From contig JABFXX010000408.1 of assembly GCA_013368795.1 (NCBI GenBank), positions 1 through 64,000 of the forward strand: a stretch of 64,000 nucleotides of DNA, written 5' to 3'. Under the pieces are notes generated by a model. That model was not told the DNA's origin. It worked only from the letters and a program-made list of their open reading frames with translations, and ran no database searches. The DNA is from Kofleriaceae bacterium. GTDB lineage: Bacteria > Myxococcota_A > Polyangia > Haliangiales > Haliangiaceae. Numbering within the stretch: the first letter of the stretch is position 1; each line of letters begins with the position of its first letter. Positions 1-7,938 of the stretch are shown here, piece after piece. The translations under genes were made by a program, and so were the position numbers.

Positions 1-144
1 GGCGTCGTGGGGCTCGCTGCCGGTGGCACGTTCGTCGCGATCGGTGCGCTGTGGTACGCGACGCGCGAGCCGTCATCGTCGCCGGCGGTGACCGGATGGC
101 TCGCGCCGACCGGCGGTGGCATCGCGGTGAGCGGCGGCTTCTGA
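1..144 (+). CDS. C-terminal fragment of an unknown membrane-anchored protein
   Basis: An open frame enters from the left edge and stops at TGA 142-144, giving the last 47 residues of a protein. The first 20 or so visible residues are hydrophobic and rich in Gly, Ala and Val, like one membrane-spanning segment. The rest is a short Gly/Ser/Pro-rich tail ending in Gly-Gly-Phe. Such tails after a single membrane helix are common in myxobacterial envelope proteins. The N-terminal domains lie outside the window, so no function can be given. Confidence 0.5.
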   Translation, partial: GVVGLAAGGTFVAIGALWYATREPSSSPAVTGWLAPTGGGIAVSGGF

Positions 145-270
145 CGCAGCGTAGGGCTCGTTTCGACGACCGCGCAGCGGACCATTCACCGACGAGAACG
201 CCCGCGGACGCCGTGTGTCACGAGCGCACGCGAGCGGGACCGCACAGAATCTTCTCGACCCGAGTTTTGA

Positions 271-285
271 TACTTTGACCTCAAA
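271..285 (+). promoter_or_regulatory. AT-rich -10-like box and small palindrome touching the start codon
   Basis: TACTTT (271-276) lies 9 nt before the ATG at 286. It overlaps a perfect inverted repeat, TTTGA-CC-TCAAA (274-285), and a related TTTTGA sits at 265-270. The AT-rich patch stands out in otherwise GC-rich sequence. It could be a promoter -10 region for a leaderless transcript, with the palindrome as an operator. Confidence 0.3.
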
Positions 286-753
286 ATGACGAAGCGAGGG
301 ACGGGCCCCAAGCGGCCGTCGAAGTTAGCTCGACCGTCTGCCACGTCGACGATCGGCGCGCGTGCTGCCGAGGCGTGGCTCGAGGAGCGCGAGCTCGTGT
401 ATCCCAAGGACTGGCACGTCGAGATCTTCCTCGACGTCGTGAAGCGACCCGCGCGAGAGAAGCACGACGGCGACGCGTCGCGCCTTCACATCAGCGTGTA
501 TCCCGACGAGTGGGGCGTGTACTTCGCGCACGGCGGCAAGGCGTCGTGGGTTCGCGTGACCGACGTGGCGTTCGTTCACGGCCGCGACGACTTCAAGCTG
601 CTGGCGGCGAAGCCCTCGCTCGCGAAGATCGGCGCGCTCGTGCGGCGGCTCGAGAAGAAGCATCGGATCCAGTTCCAGCGCAAGCACGCGCTCGTGCGCA
701 CGAACCTGCCGCGCAGTCGCGCTGCGATCGGTCGCTGGCTCGAAACGCTCTGA
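286..753 (+). CDS. Hypothetical protein, 155 aa
   Basis: This soluble protein of 155 residues was not recognised. The first 20 residues are basic and rich in Ser/Thr/Pro and probably disordered. The middle (about 35-100) is predicted mixed alpha/beta, with DWHVEIFLDVV and DEWGVYFAHGG segments. The last 45 residues are strongly basic with many Lys/Arg, which might suit nucleic-acid binding. There is no signal peptide or membrane helix. It stands alone, convergent with the XRE-cupin gene. Its 3' end lies inside a 163-bp duplication, so a second copy of its last 40 or so codons sits just downstream without a start. Confidence 0.65.
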   Translation: MTKRGTGPKRPSKLARPSATSTIGARAAEAWLEERELVYPKDWHVEIFLDVVKRPAREKHDGDASRLHISVYPDEWGVYFAHGGKASWVRVTDVAFVHGRDDFKLLAAKPSLAKIGALVRRLEKKHRIQFQRKHALVRTNLPRSRAAIGRWLETL

Positions 754-944
754 CGATCAGCCGATTTCTTCGGCGTACCCATCGCTCGCGAAGATCGGCG
801 CGCTCGTGCGGCGGCTCGAGAAGAAGCATCGGATCCAGTTCCAGCGCAAGCACGCGCTCGTGCGCACGAACCTGCCGCGCAGTCGCGCTGCGATCGGTCG
901 CTGGCTCGAGACGCTCTGACGATCAGCCGATTTCTTCGGCGTAC
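616..944. repeat. Direct duplication of 163 bp (616-778 and 782-944)
   Basis: Two 163-bp copies start 166 bp apart, differing at one aligned base (A at 744, G at 910), with 3 bp between them. Copy 1 holds the last codons and stop of the 286-753 gene. Copy 2 holds the last codons and stop of the convergent XRE-cupin gene (stop 923-925). Each copy therefore also carries a dead copy of the other gene's 3' end. A recent local tandem duplication at a convergent gene junction explains this. It also fills most of the 754-922 interval, where no other gene is seen. Confidence 0.95.
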
Positions 945-1603
945 GTCATCACGAGGTACATCACCGCTTCGGTCTTGCCCGGATTGCGATAGGCGTGCGG
1001 CGTGTCGGCCTCGAACAGGATCGAGTCGCCGGTGTCGAGGCGATGGGTGTCGCCCGCGACATCGATCTCGATCGTGCCGGCGGTGACGACGAGGTTCTCG
1101 GTCGTGCCCGGCGGGTGCGCGTCGGCATCCTCGACGCTGCCACCGGCGAGGCGGAGCTCGTAGAACTCGACCCGGCGGGGCTCGTCGAACGGGAACAGCG
1201 CGCGCGACGAGAACGAGCGGTCCTTGCTCGTGAGGATCTTGGACTCGGCGGAGCGCAGGACGAGCGCGCCCGACTGGGTACGCGCGCTGATGAGCGCCGA
1301 GAACGTCACCTCGAGCGCGCGCGCGATCTTCCACAGGACGTTGATCGTCGGCGCGGACTGGCCGAGCTCGATCTGGCCGAGCATCGCGCGGGAGACGCCG
1401 GAGATCTGGGCGAGGCGCTCGAGCGAGAGGCCGCGGCGCGTACGGAGCCGGCGAAGGTTTGCACCGACGACCGGTGCGAGATCGGTCGACTCTCCGGCCG
1501 CAGCCGGCTGAGCCGCGGCCGGCGGAGCGGCCTCTTCTGGACGCGAAGCCTTCTCCACCCGTTGGCTAGCCACGTTTGTACCTGACGCTTTCTTCTTCTT
1601 CAC
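923..1603 (-). CDS. XRE-family transcriptional regulator with C-terminal cupin domain
   Basis: Probable cytoplasmic repressor/activator of 226 residues. A Lys-rich and Ala/Pro-rich tail (about 1-45) precedes a classic XRE helix-turn-helix (about 47-103, motif LSLERLAQISGVSRAMLGQI). A cupin sensor barrel follows (about 135-226, with HPPGTTENLVV and GDSILFEADTPHAYRNPG). This is the HipB/SinR-plus-cupin architecture, in which the cupin binds a small ligand. The GTG at 1603-1601 is chosen as start because it overlaps the stop of the upstream 52-residue gene as GTGA, the coupling style used elsewhere here. A longer reading from GTG 1633 is possible. A promoter with a palindrome in its spacer lies upstream (1766-1794), so autoregulation is likely but inferred. 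It may control the adjacent amtB/uracil cluster. Confidence 0.85.
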   Translation of the reverse strand: MKKKKASGTNVASQRVEKASRPEEAAPPAAAQPAAAGESTDLAPVVGANLRRLRTRRGLSLERLAQISGVSRAMLGQIELGQSAPTINVLWKIARALEVTFSALISARTQSGALVLRSAESKILTSKDRSFSSRALFPFDEPRRVEFYELRLAGGSVEDADAHPPGTTENLVVTAGTIEIDVAGDTHRLDTGDSILFEADTPHAYRNPGKTEAVMYLVMTYAEEIG

Positions 1604-1758
1604 CAGACCCAAACCGGGACCCAGTATACCCACACGGCAGGCGCCGCCGGGGTCATGGGAACCGGGTTCGGGCGCGGCGCCATCGTCTGCCGAGCACCGC
1701 GCGAACGACGGTACTCGTCGAGGTCCACGATGTTCGAGGCAACAGCGCTGCGGCTCAT
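1600..1758 (-). CDS. Small protein, 52 aa, DLDEYRRSRG motif and aromatic tail
   Basis: Short gene starting at ATG 1758-1756. It encodes 52 residues: a Ser/Ala leader, a VDLDEYRRSRG stretch (about 11-21), a Pro-rich middle, and a Trp/Tyr/Val C-terminus (VWVYWVPVWVW) that looks membrane-seeking. Its stop overlaps the GTG start of the XRE-cupin gene as GTGA. Its ATG is 7 nt downstream of the -10 box of a good promoter, so it would be the first cistron of a leaderless message. Tight coupling to a regulator plus a clear promoter make it likely real. Function unknown. Confidence 0.6.
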   Translation of the reverse strand: MSRSAVASNIVDLDEYRRSRGARQTMAPRPNPVPMTPAAPAVWVYWVPVWVW

Positions 1759-1765
1759 GATTAGA

Positions 1766-1794
1766 TTTGTATCCGCTACAGCGGACACGGTCAA
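1766..1794 (-). promoter_or_regulatory. Sigma70-type promoter for the 52-aa protein and XRE-cupin regulator
   Basis: Read on the minus strand, TTGACC (1794-1789) and TACAAA (1771-1766) are separated by exactly 17 bp. They match the -35 and -10 consensus at 5/6 and 4/6. The -10 lies 7 nt before the ATG at 1758, so transcription should start at or next to the start codon. Confidence 0.7.
1769..1788. promoter_or_regulatory. Operator-like palindrome inside the promoter spacer
   Basis: GTATCCGCTACAGCGGACAC is an imperfect 20-bp palindrome with 8 of 10 pairs matching and a core TCCGCT-AC-AGCGGA (1772-1785). It fills the 17-bp spacer between the -35 and -10 boxes. Protein bound here would block RNA polymerase, so it is the natural candidate site for the XRE-cupin regulator encoded downstream. 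No experiment or second copy supports this yet. Confidence 0.6.
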
Positions 1795-1868
1795 TCTGTT
1801 TTCACGGATGAACCGTCAACCTGTTGATATAGTACGGGTATTCGACTGGGAGAACGACCGTACGAAGT

Positions 1869-3086
1869 TCAGGCTCCGTGGGCGACGCTGCCCGGACTGC
1901 CGTAGGCCGACTCGCCGTGGAGCACGCCATCGAGGCCGTCGTGCTCCGCCTCCTGGTCGACCCGCAGGCCAACCGTGAGGTCGATGAGCTTGAGCAGGAC
2001 GAACGTGACGACCGCGGCCCACGCACCGGCCGCCGCGATGCCGATCGCTTGCTTGCCCAGGAGCGAGAGGCCGCCGCCGTTGCCGCCGTTGAGCGCGGCG
2101 CGGGCGAACACGCCGGTCAGGAGCGCGCCGGTCGCGCCGCCGACACCGTGGACGCCGAACGCGTCGAGCGCGTCGTCGTAGCCGAGCTTGGCCTTCGCGA
2201 GCACCGCGCCGTAACAGATGGCGCCCGCGGCGCAGCCGATGCCGATGGCGGCCATCGGCGATACGAAGCCGGCGGCCGGCGTGATCGCGACGAGGCCTGC
2301 GACGAGACCGGACGCGAAGCCGAGCATCGTGCACTTCTTGATGCGCGAGCCCTCGACGATGCACCACGTGAGCGCGGCGGCGCCCGCGGCGAGGTGCGTG
2401 TTGACGAGCGCGAGCGCGGCGGTGCCGTTGGCGCCCGCGCCGCCGGCGTTGAAGCCGAACCAGCCGAACCACAAGAGGCCCGCGCCGATCGTCGTCATCG
2501 TGAGGTCGTGCGGCGGATGGCGCACCGACGGATAGCCGCGGCGCTTGCCGAGCACGATCGCGACGACGAGCGCCGAGATGCCCGACGAGAGATGGACGAC
2601 GGTGCCGCCCGCGTAGTCGATCGCGCCGAGCTTCATCAGCCAGCCGCCCGGTGCCCACGACCAGTGCGCGATCGGGTCGTACACGAGCGTCGTCCAGCCG
2701 AGCGAGAACAGCACGTAGGCGGAGAACTTGAGCCGCTCGGCGTACGCGCCGGAGATGAGCGCGGGCGCGATGACCGCGAACATGCATTGGTACGCGAAGA
2801 ACGCGAGCTCGGGGACGCTGCCGTGCATCGACGTCTGCGACAGGCCGTCGAGCGCGAACAGGTTGAAGCCGCCGATGATCCCGTTCCAGCTATCGCCGAA
2901 CGCCAGCGTGTAGCCGACGACCGCGAACTGGATCGTGACCAGACCCAGCGAGAAGAAGCTGTGCATGAACGTAGAGAGGACGTTCTTGCCCTGCACCATG
3001 CCGCCGTAGAACAGCGCGAGTGCCGGCGTCATCAGCATGACGAGCGCGGCTGAGATCAGGAGCCATACGGTGTCGCCATCGGCCAT
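1869..3086 (-). CDS. amtB: AmtB-type ammonium transporter
   Basis: Inner-membrane ammonium channel of 405 residues, the usual size for the mature Amt core, with about 11 hydrophobic segments. Family hallmarks are FYGGMVQGKN near the N-terminus (about 26-36), the DYAGGTVVHLSSG signature with the first pore His, and FGVHGVGGATGALLTG with the second pore His. No classical signal peptide precedes the first helix. It lies 52 bp downstream of upp on the same strand, with a GCCGG/CCGGC stem between them, and no glnK partner is adjacent. Placed after the uracil-catabolic genes, its likely job is uptake or recapture of ammonium released from the pyrimidine ring; that link is inference. Confidence 0.95.
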   Translation of the reverse strand: MADGDTVWLLISAALVMLMTPALALFYGGMVQGKNVLSTFMHSFFSLGLVTIQFAVVGYTLAFGDSWNGIIGGFNLFALDGLSQTSMHGSVPELAFFAYQCMFAVIAPALISGAYAERLKFSAYVLFSLGWTTLVYDPIAHWSWAPGGWLMKLGAIDYAGGTVVHLSSGISALVVAIVLGKRRGYPSVRHPPHDLTMTTIGAGLLWFGWFGFNAGGAGANGTAALALVNTHLAAGAAALTWCIVEGSRIKKCTMLGFASGLVAGLVAITPAAGFVSPMAAIGIGCAAGAICYGAVLAKAKLGYDDALDAFGVHGVGGATGALLTGVFARAALNGGNGGGLSLLGKQAIGIAAAGAWAAVVTFVLLKLIDLTVGLRVDQEAEHDGLDGVLHGESAYGSPGSVAHGA

Positions 3087-3138
3087 GAGACGACTTTGAC
3101 CGGGAGCATGTTTCCGGCCGGTAACCGGCTCGCAAAAC

Positions 3139-3771
3139 CTATTTGGTGCCGAACAGGCGATCGCCCGCGTCGCCGAGGCCCGGGACGATGTAGCTCTTCT
3201 CGTTGAGCGCGTCGTCGACCGCGGCCGTATAGATCGGCACGTCGGGGTGGGTCGCGTGGAATACGCGGATGCCCTCGGGGCAGGTGAGCAGACAGACGAA
3301 CTTGATCGAGCGAGGGCCGCTCTCCTTCAGGCGATCGATCGCGGCGACGGCAGAGTTGCCGGTCGCGAGCATCGGGTCGACGACGATCGCGTCGCGGTCA
3401 CCCATGTTGTCGGGGACCTTGTAGTAGTACTCGACGGCGACGAGCGTCTTGGGGTCGCGGTAGAGGCCGATGTGGCCGACGCGCGCCGACGGCAAGATGT
3501 CGAGCATGCCGTCGAGGATTCCGTTGCCGGCGCGCAGGATCGAGATGAGGACGGTCTTCTTGCCGTCGAGCACCGGCGCGTAGGTCGTCGCGATCGGCGT
3601 ATCGATCTTGATCTTCGTCGTCGGCAGGTCCCGGCACACCTCGTAGGCCAGGAGCATGCTGATCTCGCGGAGCAGATTTCTGAACGTGCTGGTGCTGGTC
3701 TCCTTCGAGCGCATCAGCGTCAGCTTGTGTTGGACCAGCGGATGATCGATGACGTGAACCTTGCCGGGCAT
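3139..3771 (-). CDS. upp: Uracil phosphoribosyltransferase
   Basis: Converts uracil and PRPP to UMP and diphosphate, the committed salvage step. The 210 residues match the family length. The start region [12 protein letters not shown], the [14 protein letters not shown] stretch, the PRPP-binding loop [16 protein letters not shown] and the uracil-binding C-terminus near [17 protein letters not shown] are all present. ATG 3771 is preferred because it gives the normal N-terminus; GTG 3777 adds two residues. In the yeast URC pathway this activity is required for uracil breakdown, since uracil is first made into a nucleotide. Its place downstream of URC1- and URC4-like genes therefore fits a catabolic as well as a salvage role. 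Confidence 0.96.
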   Translation of the reverse strand: MPGKVHVIDHPLVQHKLTLMRSKETSTSTFRNLLREISMLLAYEVCRDLPTTKIKIDTPIATTYAPVLDGKKTVLISILRAGNGILDGMLDILPSARVGHIGLYRDPKTLVAVEYYYKVPDNMGDRDAIVVDPMLATGNSAVAAIDRLKESGPRSIKFVCLLTCPEGIRVFHATHPDVPIYTAAVDDALNEKSYIVPGLGDAGDRLFGTK

Positions 3772-3791
3772 CTGCACCGGCTACGGTAGCA

Positions 3792-3947
3792 CTAGCGCTG
3801 CGCGACCTGCGCCGACGCGACGTGCGACGCGGTCGAGACGGTCACGACCGAGACCGTGGCGGCGAGCGCGACGCACGCGGCGAAGAAGGCGTCACGGACG
3901 CGGTTCTTGCTCTGGCGGGTGGCGATCGTGTCGAGGCGAGTGTTCAT
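3792..3947 (-). CDS. Small protein A, 51 aa, paralogue of the gene at 4086-4241
   Basis: Short gene encoding 51 residues from ATG 3947, preceded by an AAGGA ribosome-binding site about 8 nt upstream. The N-terminus MNTRLDTIATRQSKNRVRD is basic. A hydrophobic stretch follows (about 21-38, rich in Ala/Val), then a short polar tail ending AQVAQR. It looks like a single-pass inner-membrane protein with its N-terminus inside, or a poorly cleaved exported peptide. It aligns without gaps to the 51-residue protein encoded 138 bp upstream (31 of 51 identical), so conservation supports translation. It sits between the URC4-like and upp genes on the same strand. Function unknown. Confidence 0.75.
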   Translation of the reverse strand: MNTRLDTIATRQSKNRVRDAFFAACVALAATVSVVTVSTASHVASAQVAQR

Positions 3948-4085
3948 GGCTAGTGTCCTTTCGAGAGGCCGTTATTGCGAGCGGGATGCCACGGCCTTCA
4001 TGTGAGATTTCGATGGGTTGCGGTGCGGTGAACGTCTCTTGTCCTGTCGCACCCGGTGTCGCGGTCCCGGACGCAGTCGCAGGCG

Positions 4086-4241
4086 TTAGCGATGGGCGAG
4101 CTGCGCGTGCGACGCGTGCACGGCGGCGTGAACCGTCGTGACCGAGAGGGCACCCGCGAGCACGACCAACGCGGCGAACGCGAGGTCACGAACGCGAGAC
4201 TTGCGCTGGCGAGAAACGATCGTGTCGAGGCGGGTGTTCAT
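4086..4241 (-). CDS. Small protein B, 51 aa, paralogue of the gene at 3792-3947
   Basis: Encodes 51 residues from ATG 4241, with an AAGGAG ribosome-binding site about 7 nt upstream. It starts MNTRLDTIVSRQRKSRVRD, has a hydrophobic centre (about 20-37) and ends AQLAHR, matching its neighbour at 31 of 51 positions over the full length. Divergence is concentrated in the hydrophobic part and the tail, while the first 8 residues are identical. This points to selection on the N-terminus. The pair probably arose by tandem duplication inside the uracil-catabolism operon. Function unknown; an operon-specific membrane microprotein is one possibility. Confidence 0.75.
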   Translation of the reverse strand: MNTRLDTIVSRQRKSRVRDLAFAALVVLAGALSVTTVHAAVHASHAQLAHR

Positions 4242-4387
4242 CGTGGGCTCCTTGGCTGCGGACGGGAGAGCCCTTCTTCAACTGCGATGCCACCTCGACG
4301 ATGAATCGCTGCGCGCAGTTAGCGATGATCGCGAGCAGCCGCGACTGTCGCACGCGCTGTCGCAGGACGCGTCGCCCCGCCGGATCG

Positions 4388-5662
4388 CTAGAACACGGTT
4401 CCGTCGGACGCGATCTGGATCGGCGGTCCGCCGGTCGGGCGCAGCCGTGCAGCGACGGCGCGTCCCGCGGCCCACGTCCCACCCTCGAGGATGTTCGCGA
4501 GCGGCAGCTGAGTCGGCGTCTTGCCGAGCCGTTCGCGCACGCGCTCGGCGACGCGATCGAGCAGCGCGACGGTGAGCGCGCGCCACTCGACGATCACCTC
4601 GTCGCCGGGAGAGTGAACCTCGCCGCGAACCGCGTCGTGCTTCGGCACGAGCACGCCGAGATCGATGAGCAGGCCGCCGTTGCGATACTCGGGCAAGCCG
4701 GTGAGCGCGCCGGGCTGCGCGATCGTGTGACCCGCGCGCTGGAGCGGCTCGAACAGCGAGTACGAGAGCCACTGCGAGAGCTTGTGAAACGGCACGAGGC
4801 CGGCCGACGATCCGGTGCCGCCGGCGTACGGATGGCGCCAGACGTCGCCCATGTTGACGCCGGCGAGCTCGATGCGACCCGGCCAGATCGGCCCCAGACC
4901 GTCGAGCAGCGCGTGCAGGATCGCGGGCGCCTCGATCGGCGTCGAGATGCCGTGGAAGCTGTACGACGCGCCAGGCGCCTTCTTCTCGGCGGCGATCCAC
5001 AGCAGGTGATCGAGCAGCGAGCCGGGCCGCTCCTGCGGGAAGATCATCGGCGCGTTGATCATCGCGTCGCCGAGCGAGCGCACGAGGTTGATGCGGCCGT
5101 CGACGCCGACGAGCGGGTTCGCGTCGCTGACCTGGAATGCGTCGGCGAGCGCGCGCGGCTCGAGCGTCTTCAGCGCCGACGCATCGACGCGCAGCGGCTG
5201 CGACGGATCGGCCGAGAACAGACCGGCCTCGAACGCGTGGTAGCTCGCGACCGCGAGTCCCTCGGAGCGGCCGATCGAGAGTCCGGTGCCCGGCTCGCGG
5301 AACCGCCACGCGTCGCCGGCGCCCGCGTCGAGCAGCACCGAGACCATGACGAGGTCGATCCACGCGCGCGATTGCTCGTCGGCGGGAAGGCTCGCGAGCT
5401 TGGCGTCGAGCTGGGCGACGCGATCGACGCCGCCGGCGCGGAAGTGGTTGATGCGGCCGTGAACCGGGATGTCGAGCGTCGGGTAGTGCGCGCGCGTCAC
5501 CGCGATGACTTCGTCGACGACACCGGACAGCGCGCCGAGGTCGACCGCGAAGTGCGAGAGCTGCCCGCGCAGGCCCGCGTCGAGGATGTTCTCGCAGCGA
5601 GCGCGAATGGCGAGCGGCGAGCGGAGGTACGCGACCGCAGTCTCGGCTTCGCTCGACGACAT
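4388..5662 (-). CDS. urc4: URC4/URG3-like protein (DUF1688), uracil catabolism
   Basis: Cytoplasmic protein of 424 residues recognised as DUF1688, the family of yeast Urc4 and fission-yeast Urg3, required for uracil breakdown by the URC pathway. Characteristic pieces are YLRSPLAIRARC near the N-terminus, YPTLDIPVHGRINHFRAGGVDR (about 65-85) and the closing ASDGTVF. Its exact reaction is not settled; it is thought to act on a uracil-derived nucleotide intermediate. ATG 5662 gives the family N-terminus; the open frame continues upstream but lacks homology. It follows the URC1-like gene on the same strand, and this pairing is the hallmark of the pathway. Confidence 0.9.
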   Translation of the reverse strand: MSSSEAETAVAYLRSPLAIRARCENILDAGLRGQLSHFAVDLGALSGVVDEVIAVTRAHYPTLDIPVHGRINHFRAGGVDRVAQLDAKLASLPADEQSRAWIDLVMVSVLLDAGAGDAWRFREPGTGLSIGRSEGLAVASYHAFEAGLFSADPSQPLRVDASALKTLEPRALADAFQVSDANPLVGVDGRINLVRSLGDAMINAPMIFPQERPGSLLDHLLWIAAEKKAPGASYSFHGISTPIEAPAILHALLDGLGPIWPGRIELAGVNMGDVWRHPYAGGTGSSAGLVPFHKLSQWLSYSLFEPLQRAGHTIAQPGALTGLPEYRNGGLLIDLGVLVPKHDAVRGEVHSPGDEVIVEWRALTVALLDRVAERVRERLGKTPTQLPLANILEGGTWAAGRAVAARLRPTGGPPIQIASDGTVF

Positions 5663-5760
5663 CAAGGCACACAGGCTACCGGACGTGCCGGGCGACCGCC
5701 AAGGGTCACATGACGTTCGTGACGAAACGCTGGCGCCGGAACCGGGTTTACGAGAACCGA

Positions 5761-7020
<1,260 letters not shown>

Positions 7021-7116
7021 CGCGGGAAGTAGTTGAGACTAGACCCGAAGGACCGTGCCGTCCACTGCCGTGCTTTTGCCGTCCCGAGGACCTACGCCTC
7101 GCGTGTCCTGAGAATC

Positions 7117-7920
7117 ATGAGCAAACTCGCCGTCCTCGTCGTCCTCACTGCAACCTCCAGTGCTTGCACGACCCTCGGGCCGATGCCGGCCACCACGGGC
7201 GTCTCGGCGGTACCGATCGGTCGCCCTGGCGTGCAGGGTCAGGTGGGTGCGGTGCCGGGCTTTTATGCGAGCAGCGCGGCGCAGAACAAGGCAGAAGGCG
7301 CGCCGATCCAGCACCTGTCGGCACTCCTCGATCTCGATCGCTGGCTCGCCGTGAAGGGCTTCATCGTCGGCGGTCGCATCTTCGGCCAGAGCGGCGACAC
7401 GCCCGGCGAGCCGTACGTCGGCTATCGCAAGAACCTCGGCACGGTGTCGCTCGCGGGGGTCGGCTTCGCCTCGAGCAAGCGCAGCGAGCAGAAGCTCGCC
7501 TCGTATCACGGGTTCCGGATCGGCGGCGAAGGCATCGCGGACGCGACGCTGTATCAGCCGGTGTCGTGGATCGGGCTCCACGCGCAGCTGGCCGCGTCGC
7601 TCACGCGGATCACCGCGAGCGGCTCGTACTGCGTCGACGACATGGGCATCGCGGCCGACTGCGACGTCGAGAATCCGTCGACGAACGTCATGATCTCGGG
7701 CAAGGACACCGGCGTCTATCCGGCGGCGACGGGCACGCTCGCGCTCGATATCGGGCCTCACCACGGCACGTTCGACTCGGCGAGGCTCGCGGTGCTCGGC
7801 GGCGTCGGCACGATGCCGCTGATCGTCGACGGCGAGAAGCAGGACACGCGCGCGTACTTCACGCTCGGCCTGACGCTGTCGGTCGGCCTTGGCTTCGACG
7901 AGCCCGCGCCCGCGCAGTAA
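7117..7920 (+). CDS. Outer-membrane lipoprotein, function unknown
   Basis: Encodes 267 residues from ATG 7117. The first 17 are a lipoprotein signal (hydrophobic LAVLVVLTATSSAC with the lipid Cys at about 17). The mature part is rich in Gly, Tyr and Leu in alternating beta-like patterns (IGGRIFGQS, GYRKNLGTVSLAGVGFAS, LGLTLSVGLGF). That suggests a beta-rich outer-membrane or periplasmic protein. A longer in-frame start at 7033 has no signal peptide and is disfavoured. It is divergent from urc1 and 18 nt upstream of the MFS gene. Not recognised as a named family. Confidence 0.75.
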   Translation: MSKLAVLVVLTATSSACTTLGPMPATTGVSAVPIGRPGVQGQVGAVPGFYASSAAQNKAEGAPIQHLSALLDLDRWLAVKGFIVGGRIFGQSGDTPGEPYVGYRKNLGTVSLAGVGFASSKRSEQKLASYHGFRIGGEGIADATLYQPVSWIGLHAQLAASLTRITASGSYCVDDMGIAADCDVENPSTNVMISGKDTGVYPAATGTLALDIGPHHGTFDSARLAVLGGVGTMPLIVDGEKQDTRAYFTLGLTLSVGLGFDEPAPAQ

Positions 7921-7938
7921 CCGAGGTAGGCTGCGGCC

